Source of the DNA: DAOPYE01 sp035352715
Lineage (GTDB): Bacteria; Acidobacteriota; Holophagae; Holophagales; Holophagaceae
NCBI GenBank assembly: GCA_035352715.1
Contig: DAOPYE010000054.1
Coordinates: 1-17,532, forward strand
Length of the DNA: 17,532 nucleotides
Reading direction: 5' to 3'
Shown: positions 1 through 7,178 of the stretch, in pieces
How positions within the stretch are numbered: the stretch's first letter is position 1
How the letters are laid out: each line of letters opens with the position of its first letter
Position numbers and translations under genes: made by a program
Notes under the pieces: model-generated
What the model saw: the letters and a program-made list of their open reading frames with translations, nothing else
What the model was told of the DNA's origin: nothing
Database searches by the model: none

Positions 1-1
1 C

Positions 2-3000
2 TCTCTTTTCCAGGAAAACCCCACGCCCATGCTGCTGGTGGAAGCCGCAACGCTCATGGTCGTGGACGCCAACCCTGCGGCGGCGGCGTTTCTGGGGCAC
101 TCCATCGAGGCGCTGGAGCAATCCACGATTCCGGCGTTGAGTGGGAATCCGAGGCTGGAGGGTTGGAAGGCGCTTCAGCGCAAGAAGGCCCCCGAAGGCT
201 TCCGCTTCCCGGATCGGGTGCGCGCGGCGGACGGGCATCTGCGGGATGTGGAGGTGAGTGCCGTGCGCCTGCCCCACGGGGGACGCACGCTGCTGCTGGC
301 CACGATGCAGGATCAGACGGGCCTGAAGGCAGCAGAACTGGAGCTGGAGCGGCTGGCGGCCGGCGTCGCGCAGGTGACTGATGCGATCGTGTGCCTCGAT
401 TCCGCTGGCGTGGTCTGTTACGCCAATCCCACCTTCGCCAGGATGATGGGGCAGGAGTTCTCCGGGTTTTCCGGTCAATTCCTTTCCGAACTCTTGCCGG
501 TGCCGACCTTCGTGCAGGGGGTTACTGGGGTGCTGAAGGGGCAGCCCTGGGATGGACGCTTCCCTTTTCAGGTGAATGGCGTTCGGCGGGAATTCCGAGC
601 CACGCTCTCTCCCGTGCGCGATAGCGCCGAGGATGGCACCAGCGCCGTCGCCGTGATCCGGGATATCACCAAGGGCGTCGAACTGGACCGCCAATTGCGT
701 CAGTCCGAGAAGATGGACGCGTTGGGCACCCTGGCGGCGGGCATCGCCCACGACTTCAACAACGTGCTGACGACCATTCTCAGCGCTGCGGAGCTCATCA
801 AGAGCAAGCTGCCTGAGGACAGCCCCATCCTGTCCAAGGTGGATGCCATCCTGCACGCGGGGCTTTGCGCGTCCGGCCTGAACCGCCAGATCCTGGCCTT
901 CAGCCGGAAGACGGAAGAAAAGAGCATCCCCCTGGATTTGTCCGCCACGCTTCGGGATGCGGTCCAGATGCTGCAGTCGACGCTGCCTCCCAGCGTTGAC
1001 CTTCGCAGCAAGCTCACCAGCGGCTTGTGGGTCGAAGGGGATCCCGCGCAGTTGCATCAAGTGGTGCTGAATCTCGTGATCAATGCCTACCATGCGCTGC
1101 CGGATGGGAAGGGGCTCATCGAGGTTCATCTTTCGGAAAGCCAGCCGGGCGAGGCGAGCATTCCTGCGGGACTGGAAGGCCATCGCTGCGCGGTGGTCCA
1201 GGTTCGAGACAATGGCTGCGGCATCGAGCCAGCGTTGCTTGGGCGCATTTTCGAGCCGTTCTTCACGACGCGTAATGAGAATGCGGGCAACGAAGGAACG
1301 GGGTTGGGTCTCGCGATGGTCCACGCGGCCGTCGTGCAATCCGGCGGGCGCATCTCTGTTGCCAGCGAGTTGGGTCAGGGCACCGCGTTCACCATCCATC
1401 TGCCCTGCGCCACCGGCGTGCCGCAGCACTCGGAGGACCGGCGGCCCGAGGATGTCGGTGGCACCGAGCGCCTGCTCATGGTCGAGGACGAGGATCTGGT
1501 CGCTGCCCTGGCCAAGCAGGGGCTCCAGAACCTGGGATACAGGGTCACCACGTTCGCCCAGCCCCTGGAGGCTCTGGATGATTTCCGTCGGCATCCGGAT
1601 CGCTTTGATCTCGTGCTGGTCGATCTGGCCATGCCCGAGATGAACGGGGCCGACCTGACGGGCAAACTGCAGGAAATCCGCCCCAATCTGCCGGTGGTCC
1701 TGGTGACCGGACTGCCGCCTGCGACGGCGCTTTCGCTCAATGCCCGCGCGTCCTTCCGGGGGGTGGTCCCCAAGCCCTTCACGGCCTTCGATTTGGCCAA
1801 GGTGGTGCGAAGGGTGCTCGGACCCGCCCGCAGGGCACCGCAGGATAGGGATGCCGCGGCGATCGACGCGCCCATCCCGGCTCGGGATCCCTCCATCACC
1901 CATATTCTGCTGGCGGAAGACAGCGCCACAACGCGAGGCATGATTCGCAACTGGCTGGAACAGGAAGGCTACCGTGTGCATGCGGCCAGCGATGGGCTGG
2001 AGGCCTGGGACTGCTTCAATCATGAGGATGGGCGTTTCGATCTGCTGTTGACGGATATCGTGATGCCTCGCATGGACGGCCTGGAGCTCAGCCAACTGGT
2101 GCGCAACGCGGATCCCTCCATTCCCATCGCGGTGCTGACATCCAGCGGCGATCAGGAGACGGTCAAGACCGCGCTGCACATGGGCGTGAAGGAATACCTG
2201 AACAAGCCTTTTGAAAAGCGTGATCTGCTGGCCTCCATCCGCCTCCTGATCACCGAACGCAGCGCCTTGCTGAATGCGCGTCGATCCGTTGAAACGGCGC
2301 AGGCCGTCCGCTTGGCACAGAAGTCCCTGGTCGCGACTTCGGAAAAGGATCTTCCGCTCTTTTCGCTCTATGAACCGCTGAGTGACGCAGGCGGCGACAT
2401 CTTCCGCTGCCTGCGCTGCGTCGATCATTCCATCATCTTCGTGCTGGCCGACGTGGCGGGGCATTCGGTCGCCAGTTCCTACGCCGTCGCCTCCTTCCTG
2501 ACCATGCTCTCCACCTTCATCGCGGGCTGTGGCGAACTCTGTCAATTGGTGCGCGGAGAAGGCTGTGCGTTGGAAAAGCGCAACTGCCCATTCCATACAC
2601 AGGGCGCCTGCCAGCCGCTGCGCCATCTGGCACTGAAATTCAACCACTTCATTCAGGAGGGACCCTTCTCCGAGGTTCCCGTCTGCGCCCTGCTGGGCCA
2701 TTGGCAGCCCGCGACGGGGCGATTGCAGATCCTGAACGCGGGGATCCCCCATCCCATGCTGTACCTGGCGGGCGAAGACCTGGTGAAGGAAATCGAGGTC
2801 AATGGCACGCCACTGGGCATCTTCGAGGAACCTCTCGTCGAAGAGCGGGTCATTCAACTGATGCCCGGGGACCGCGTGCTGGTTGGCACGGATGGTTTTT
2901 TTGACGTGCTTTCCCCGGAGAAAAAGGTCTTCCAGGATTTGGTGCCGGAGCGCTGGCGGGATTTGAGCAAGACACCCATGGACGCATCGCTGGCGAGGAT

Positions 3001-3502
3001 TTGCGAGTCCGCGCGTGATTTCGGGAACGGCGTCATCGCCGACGACCTCATGGTCGTGGCCTTCGAGCAGCCGAGCCTGTCCACGAATGGCCACGCCTTT
3101 TTCTTGCGCCTGCCATCCAATGCCACGTCTGTGGACCATGCCTGCGACCGGCTGAGGGGCTTTCTGGATGAACGGGCCAGGGTCGAATCCTCGCGACGCT
3201 TCGATATCGTTCTGGCCGTGCGGGAAGCGCTGATCAACGCTGTGGGGCATGGCAACGCGGGTTGCGAAGACGCGCGCATCAGTCTGCGTGTGGCGCTGGA
3301 CGAGGATCCATGGACGCTGTCCGTCGGCGTGGTGGATGAGGGGCCGGGTTTCGATCTCGAGGCCCATGCCCCGCCTTCGGATCCGCTATCCGAGCGGGGG
3401 CGGGGGATTCCGCTGATCCGGAGCTTCACAAAGGATTTGCGCATGGTGGGAGGGGAGATGTCCATGACGTTCGAACTGGAGGTGGGTCGTGACAACCAGT
3501 AA
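2..3502 (+). CDS. Hybrid histidine kinase fused to PP2C phosphatase and RsbW-like serine kinase (5' partial)
   Basis: Large cytoplasmic signalling protein, cut by the left edge. The frame is open from base 2, the residues before the ATG at 29 (SLFQENPTP) are the usual start of a PAS fold, and that ATG has no ribosome site, so the true start lies outside. Counting from that Met: PAS about 1-95 and 105-225; HisKA with H241 in GIAHDFNN; HATPase about 330-460 (DNGCGI, GTGLGL); receiver 1 with D532; receiver 2 with D676; SpoIIE/RsbU-type PP2C about 770-1010, with metal-ligand motifs GGD (D790), DVAGH (D808), TDGFFD (D955) and DD1005-1006; C-terminal RsbW/SpoIIAB-like ATPase with E1066, N1070, DEGPGF and GRGI. 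The C-terminal half matches the HsbR plan (REC-phosphatase-serine kinase), whose two activities act oppositely on a STAS protein. Such a STAS gene follows, overlapping by 14 nt. A Cys-rich stretch (834-861) interrupts the phosphatase. Domain calls are strong; the signal is unknown. Confidence 0.93.
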   Translation, partial: SLFQENPTPMLLVEAATLMVVDANPAAAAFLGHSIEALEQSTIPALSGNPRLEGWKALQRKKAPEGFRFPDRVRAADGHLRDVEVSAVRLPHGGRTLLLATMQDQTGLKAAELELERLAAGVAQVTDAIVCLDSAGVVCYANPTFARMMGQEFSGFSGQFLSELLPVPTFVQGVTGVLKGQPWDGRFPFQVNGVRREFRATLSPVRDSAEDGTSAVAVIRDITKGVELDRQLRQSEKMDALGTLAAGIAHDFNNVLTTILSAAELIKSKLPEDSPILSKVDAILHAGLCASGLNRQILAFSRKTEEKSIPLDLSATLRDAVQMLQSTLPPSVDLRSKLTSGLWVEGDPAQLHQVVLNLVINAYHALPDGKGLIEVHLSESQPGEASIPAGLEGHRCAVVQVRDNGCGIEPALLGRIFEPFFTTRNENAGNEGTGLGLAMVHAAVVQSGGRISVASELGQGTAFTIHLPCATGVPQHSEDRRPEDVGGTERLLMVEDEDLVAALAKQGLQNLGYRVTTFAQPLEALDDFRRHPDRFDLVLVDLAMPEMNGADLTGKLQEIRPNLPVVLVTGLPPATALSLNARASFRGVVPKPFTAFDLAKVVRRVLGPARRAPQDRDAAAIDAPIPARDPSITHILLAEDSATTRGMIRNWLEQEGYRVHAASDGLEAWDCFNHEDGRFDLLLTDIVMPRMDGLELSQLVRNADPSIPIAVLTSSGDQETVKTALHMGVKEYLNKPFEKRDLLASIRLLITERSALLNARRSVETAQAVRLAQKSLVATSEKDLPLFSLYEPLSDAGGDIFRCLRCVDHSIIFVLADVAGHSVASSYAVASFLTMLSTFIAGCGELCQLVRGEGCALEKRNCPFHTQGACQPLRHLALKFNHFIQEGPFSEVPVCALLGHWQPATGRLQILNAGIPHPMLYLAGEDLVKEIEVNGTPLGIFEEPLVEERVIQLMPGDRVLVGTDGFFDVLSPEKKVFQDLVPERWRDLSKTPMDASLARICESARDFGNGVIADDLMVVAFEQPSLSTNGHAFFLRLPSNATSVDHACDRLRGFLDERARVESSRRFDIVLAVREALINAVGHGNAGCEDARISLRVALDEDPWTLSVGVVDEGPGFDLEAHAPPSDPLSERGRGIPLIRSFTKDLRMVGGEMSMTFELEVGRDNQ

Positions 3503-3818
3503 AACCGCGTTGTCGGCCAGAAAGACCAATGACGAGCTGCGCCTCAAGCCCAAGGAAAATCTTGTCGCCAGCACCGTGGAGTCGCATCGCGCATCCATGA
3601 TGAAGGTGCTCGAGGGTGCCACCAAGGCCGTCGTGCTGGATCTCTCCAGCGTGGATCAGATCGATTCGCTGGGCATCACGCTGATCCTGGGGCTTTTCAA
3701 GAGCTGCCAGAAGGCGGAGAAGACCTTTGCCATCGAGGGGGTAAAGCCCGATCTCATGCGCGTCTTCAAGCTCTTCAATCTTCCGAAATTCTTCCCGATC
3801 GCGGAGATCGAGTCATGA
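3489..3818 (+). CDS. STAS-domain anti-sigma factor antagonist (RsbV/SpoIIAA/HsbA-like)
   Basis: Single STAS-domain protein of 109 residues, the usual size of RsbV/SpoIIAA proteins. The core VVLDLSSVDQIDSLGITLIL holds the conserved phospho-acceptor position, S60 in the IDSLG motif. In this family, serine phosphorylation by an RsbW-type kinase and dephosphorylation by a PP2C phosphatase decide whether the STAS protein binds its partner (an anti-sigma factor, FlgM or an enzyme). Both enzymes are fused in the protein encoded just upstream, which makes this its likely substrate. The start is GTG at 3489, inside the 3' end of the upstream gene, with a GGAGGTG ribosome site at 3478-3484, so translation is probably coupled. 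The N-terminal 20 residues are basic and look like a tail. The downstream effector is not visible. Confidence 0.92.
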   Translation: MTTSKTALSARKTNDELRLKPKENLVASTVESHRASMMKVLEGATKAVVLDLSSVDQIDSLGITLILGLFKSCQKAEKTFAIEGVKPDLMRVFKLFNLPKFFPIAEIES

Positions 3819-3904
3819 GGGACTGGGAGACGGAGCGTGAGACTGGCCGGGTCCCGGCGCACCCCATCCGGCGCGCGCTGCCCTTTGCGGGGGGTGAACC
3901 ATGA
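3815..3904 (+). CDS. Possible 29-residue linker/leader peptide between STAS gene and cheA
   Basis: A 29-codon ORF fills the gap between the STAS gene and cheA exactly. Its ATG overlaps the STAS stop codon as ATGA (3815-3818) and its TGA overlaps the cheA start as ATGA (3901-3904). A GGAG at 3802-3805 lies 9 nt before its start. The peptide begins MRDWETERETGR and ends FAGGEP; it is charged, has no membrane segment, and I recognise no family. The double ATGA arrangement is what translational coupling would produce, so its role may be to carry ribosomes into cheA rather than to make a working peptide. It could also be chance, since cheA has its own G-rich ribosome site. Confidence 0.4.
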   Translation: MRDWETERETGRVPAHPIRRALPFAGGEP

Positions 3905-6669
3905 GCAGCATTGTCGATGAAAGCATCGTCTCGGATTTCGTGGCTGAAAGCCGCGAACACCTCAATACCATCGAACCCGATTTGCTGGCGATGGAGCAGA
4001 GCGGGGATGAGCTTCCCAAGGAAGTCATCAATCGCGTCTTCCGCGCGATCCACAGCATCAAGGGGGGCGCGGGCTTCCTGGCCTTTGAATCCCTGAAGAG
4101 CCTCAGCCATGTCATGGAAAGCGTGCTGATGCTGGTGCGGGACGGCAAGCTGGCCGTCACGGTGGCCGTCATGGATCCTCTGTTTGCGGGCATCGACCGA
4201 TTGCGGGCCATGCTGGACGATATCCAGGCCAGCGACAGCGTGCCCTGCGATCAGGAGAAGGCGCGCCTGACTGCCATCCTCGAAGGCAAAGGGCTTGTCC
4301 CTGGCGCCCAGATGACCGTCCATGGCGGCTCAGGCAAGGACAAGGAACGCCAGTTCGATCTGGACGCCGAAAGCGTCAAGTCCGCCCTGGCCCATGGCAT
4401 GAACCTCTTCCACGCCACGGCCTATCTGCGCAAGGACATCAAGGACAAAGGGGTCACGCCCCTGGCATTTCTCAACAATGCCCTGTCGGTGGGGCAATGC
4501 CTGGACGCCTACATCGATCTGGCCGAGCTGAACGATCTCGAGCACTGTCTCGAACTTGATCTGCCCGTGACGCTGTTGTTCGGATCGGTGCTGGAGCCGG
4601 ATCTCGCCGCCATGGCGCTGAAGTTGCCGCCGGAGCAGGTATCGATGCTGGACATGAGAGCCTTGAGGCTTGAAGCCAAGGCCGCCTTGCCCAAGCCCCC
4701 CGTCGAGCCCCCAGCACCATCAGAGGCCGCGCCCGATTCGGATGCTTCCGTTCCGACATCTACGGGCGAAGCTGTGGAAGACGCCGCCGCCCCGGAGGCT
4801 ACGCCCAATCGTGCGGCGCGCAACGATGCCGCAGGGCCCGAGACCCTGCGCGTGCGCGTGGATCTGCTCACTCAACTGATGAACCAGGCGGGTGAGCTGG
4901 TGCTCAGTCGCAACCAGCTCATGCGCGCGCTGGAAGGGCACAGCCGCTCAATTCCAGGGCTCGCGGGAATCCTGCAGAACATCAATCAGGTCACGACGGA
5001 GTTGCAGGAAGGGATCATGCAGACCCGCATGCAGCCCATCGGCACCGTGTTCAGCCGCTTCCCTCGCATCATCCGGGACATGTCCAGGCAGCTTGGAAAG
5101 GAGATCGAGGTCCAGATCAAGGGGGCCGAGGTCGAGCTGGACAAGAGCATCGTCGAGCTGCTGGTGGATCCCCTCACGCACATCATCCGCAACTGCGCGG
5201 ACCACGCCCTCGAGACGCCGGAAGAGCGCCGCAAGGCCAAGAAGGGGACCACGGGGCAGATCCTCCTGCACGCGTACCACGAAAGCGGCCAAGTGAACAT
5301 CGCCATCACCGATGATGGTTCCGGCATCGATCCCAAGAAGGTGCTCAAGAAGGCACTGGCCAAGGGACTGGTGACCAAGGCGCAAGCCGACGAAATGACG
5401 GATCGCGAGATCGTCAACTTGGTCTTCATGCCTGGTTTCTCCACTGCCGAAACCGTATCGGATATTTCGGGTCGCGGCGTGGGCATGGATGTGGTGCGCT
5501 CCAACACCGAGAAGCTGGGCGGCCATGTGGAGCTGGACAGCCAGGTGGGCTTTGGCACCACCGTTCTGCTGCGCCTTCCGCTCACCCTGGCCATCATCCC
5601 CTCGATGATCGTTGGGGTCTCCGATTACCGCTTCGCTATTCCCCAGGTGAACATCGTCGAGTTCGTATGGGTGCGGGCGGCGGATGCAGTAAAGCGCATC
5701 GAGCGCGTCCATGGTGCCGAGGTGCTGCGTCTGCGCGATCAGCTGCTGCCCCTCGTGCGCCTGGCCGATGTGCTTGAGATCCAGCGCTCCTTCGTCCATC
5801 CGGAAACGGGCGAATGCCTGCCGGATCGTCGGGCCGCGCTGGCGGATCGCCGTTCGGGGCCTGCGAAGCCGGGGGATGGCGCCGCTGAAGTCAACGCCAA
5901 GTCCAAGGCTGACCGCAAGGAGGATCGGAGAGCCGATTGGCACAGTGACTACAACATCGTGGTGCTTCGCCTGGGCAGCAATCAGTTCGGCGTCGTGGTG
6001 GACGAGCTGTTCGATATCGAGGAGATCGTCGTCAAGCCGCTGTCTGAGTTCGTGCACGACTGCGGCTGTTTTTCCGGGGCCACGATCCTGGGCGACGGGC
6101 GCGTGATCATGATCCTCGACGCGGGCGGCATCTCCAGCCAGGCGAATCTGCACTTCGTCGACCTGATGGCGGAAGAGAAACGGCGGCAGGAAGAAGAGGA
6201 TCGCAAGGCGGCACTGGCTGCAATGCGGCGGAGATCGATCCTCGTCTGCACCGGCGCCGAGGGCGAGTATTTCGCCATCTCGCAGGATCGCATCATGCGC
6301 CTGGAGAAGATCCGTTGCAGCGAGATCCAGCGCGTGGGCGATCGCGAGTTTGTGGACTACCGCGGCCATGGCCTTCCGCTGCTGCGGCTGGAGAGCGTGA
6401 TCGAGGTGAATCCCGTTCCTGCGGACCTTTCCGAAGTGTTCCTGGTGATCCCCAAGGTGATCGAGAATGGCGCGCTGGTTCAGGCTCGGGCGGGCATCGT
6501 CATCTCCAACATCATCGATGCCTTGGATGTGGAGTTGGTGCTGGAAGAGGTGAAGATCAAGGGGCCGGGCGTGCAGGGGGGCGCGATCCTTCAGCACAAC
6601 CTTGTGGTCTTCCTGGATCCGGTGGAGCTTTTGAACTCGGCTGGCCTGTCGGGAGGTGAAGCACAATGA
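3901..6669 (+). CDS. cheA: Chemotaxis histidine kinase CheA with two C-terminal CheW-like domains
   Basis: Cytoplasmic sensor kinase of receptor arrays. It autophosphorylates on histidine when receptors signal and passes the phosphate to CheY and CheB. Domains: Hpt (P1) about 1-115 with H51 in AIHSIKGGAGF; a P2-like region about 145-255; a Pro/Ala-rich linker to 313; P3 dimerisation helices about 314-380; HATPase (P4) with N431 in RNCADH, DDGSGID at 471-477 and GRGVGMD from 524; a first CheW-like domain from about 565; and a second at about 779-915. At 922 residues it is longer than the usual 650-750 because of the second CheW domain and a charged insertion (about 630-682) that splits the first. 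The start has a GGGGGTG site at 3889-3895 and gives the normal CheA N-terminus. The stop overlaps cheW as ATGA. Confidence 0.97.
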   Translation: MSSIVDESIVSDFVAESREHLNTIEPDLLAMEQSGDELPKEVINRVFRAIHSIKGGAGFLAFESLKSLSHVMESVLMLVRDGKLAVTVAVMDPLFAGIDRLRAMLDDIQASDSVPCDQEKARLTAILEGKGLVPGAQMTVHGGSGKDKERQFDLDAESVKSALAHGMNLFHATAYLRKDIKDKGVTPLAFLNNALSVGQCLDAYIDLAELNDLEHCLELDLPVTLLFGSVLEPDLAAMALKLPPEQVSMLDMRALRLEAKAALPKPPVEPPAPSEAAPDSDASVPTSTGEAVEDAAAPEATPNRAARNDAAGPETLRVRVDLLTQLMNQAGELVLSRNQLMRALEGHSRSIPGLAGILQNINQVTTELQEGIMQTRMQPIGTVFSRFPRIIRDMSRQLGKEIEVQIKGAEVELDKSIVELLVDPLTHIIRNCADHALETPEERRKAKKGTTGQILLHAYHESGQVNIAITDDGSGIDPKKVLKKALAKGLVTKAQADEMTDREIVNLVFMPGFSTAETVSDISGRGVGMDVVRSNTEKLGGHVELDSQVGFGTTVLLRLPLTLAIIPSMIVGVSDYRFAIPQVNIVEFVWVRAADAVKRIERVHGAEVLRLRDQLLPLVRLADVLEIQRSFVHPETGECLPDRRAALADRRSGPAKPGDGAAEVNAKSKADRKEDRRADWHSDYNIVVLRLGSNQFGVVVDELFDIEEIVVKPLSEFVHDCGCFSGATILGDGRVIMILDAGGISSQANLHFVDLMAEEKRRQEEEDRKAALAAMRRRSILVCTGAEGEYFAISQDRIMRLEKIRCSEIQRVGDREFVDYRGHGLPLLRLESVIEVNPVPADLSEVFLVIPKVIENGALVQARAGIVISNIIDALDVELVLEEVKIKGPGVQGGAILQHNLVVFLDPVELLNSAGLSGGEAQ

Positions 6670-7130
6670 ATCCTTACGCCACCTTCCGACTTGGGGATCG
6701 GTTGTTCGGAATGGATCTCCTGGTGATCCGGGAGATCAACCGGATTCTGGACATCACACCCGTTCCACGGTCCCGCGAACACATTCGTGGGCTCATCAAT
6801 CTGCGAGGGCAGATCGTCACCATCATCGATCTAGCCGTTCGGCTGGGCCTGCCCCGCCACGAAATCGGAGACACCAGCCACAACATCATCCTCAAGACGG
6901 CTTCCGAACTGAATGCCTCCAGCCAGCGGAACATCCAGGGGCTTTCGATGGACCCGGTGGGCTTCCTGGTCGACGCCATCGGAGACGTGGTGGAGGCGGA
7001 CGCCTCGGCCATTGAGCCTCTTTCCGCCAATGTGACCGAAGCGGAAGCCCGCTTCCTTTCCGGCGTCATCAAGACCTCGGAGGGCCTTCTCGTGTTGCTC
7101 GACTTGCCACAAATCCTGCGTGGACAGTAA
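6666..7130 (+). CDS. cheW: CheW chemotaxis adaptor
   Basis: Single-domain adaptor of 154 residues that docks CheA to chemoreceptors at the inner face of the membrane. The typical CheW features are present: an opening strand YATFRLGDRLFGMD, the IREINRIL segment, and the conserved RGLINLRGQIVTIIDL block at about residues 41-56, followed by VGFLVDAIGDVV and a closing LLVLLDLPQIL. The ATG overlaps the cheA stop by 4 nt (ATGA at 6666-6669). GGAGGTGA at 6652-6659 is a near-perfect ribosome site 6 nt upstream, so it is co-translated with cheA. CheA already carries two CheW-like domains, so this is a third CheW unit in the system. Confidence 0.96.
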   Translation: MNPYATFRLGDRLFGMDLLVIREINRILDITPVPRSREHIRGLINLRGQIVTIIDLAVRLGLPRHEIGDTSHNIILKTASELNASSQRNIQGLSMDPVGFLVDAIGDVVEADASAIEPLSANVTEAEARFLSGVIKTSEGLLVLLDLPQILRGQ

Positions 7131-7137
7131 TTGTCCA
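7121..7137. repeat. 17-bp near-palindrome over the cheW stop codon
   Basis: TGGACAGTAATTGTCCA is symmetric except for one position, with arms TGGACA at 7121-7126 and TGTCCA at 7132-7137. It spans the cheW stop codon. It could be a small hairpin or an operator-like site before the receptor gene. No T-run follows, so it does not look like an intrinsic terminator. Confidence 0.35.
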
Positions 7138-7178
7138 TTCCTAGAATCCGCAACGCCATTCCCCAGGGAGGGATAACG

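Noticed and set aside
4948..6666. 572-codon open frame on the minus strand inside cheA
   Set aside because: It mirrors cheA codons in a GC-rich gene, its translation is His/Asp/Gln-rich without any fold I recognise, and cheA is unambiguous on the other strand.
7131..7178. Upstream TTG as the receptor start
   Set aside because: The TTG directly abuts the cheW stop and has no well-placed ribosome site; the ATG at 7179 has GGGAGGGA and a normal receptor N-terminus.
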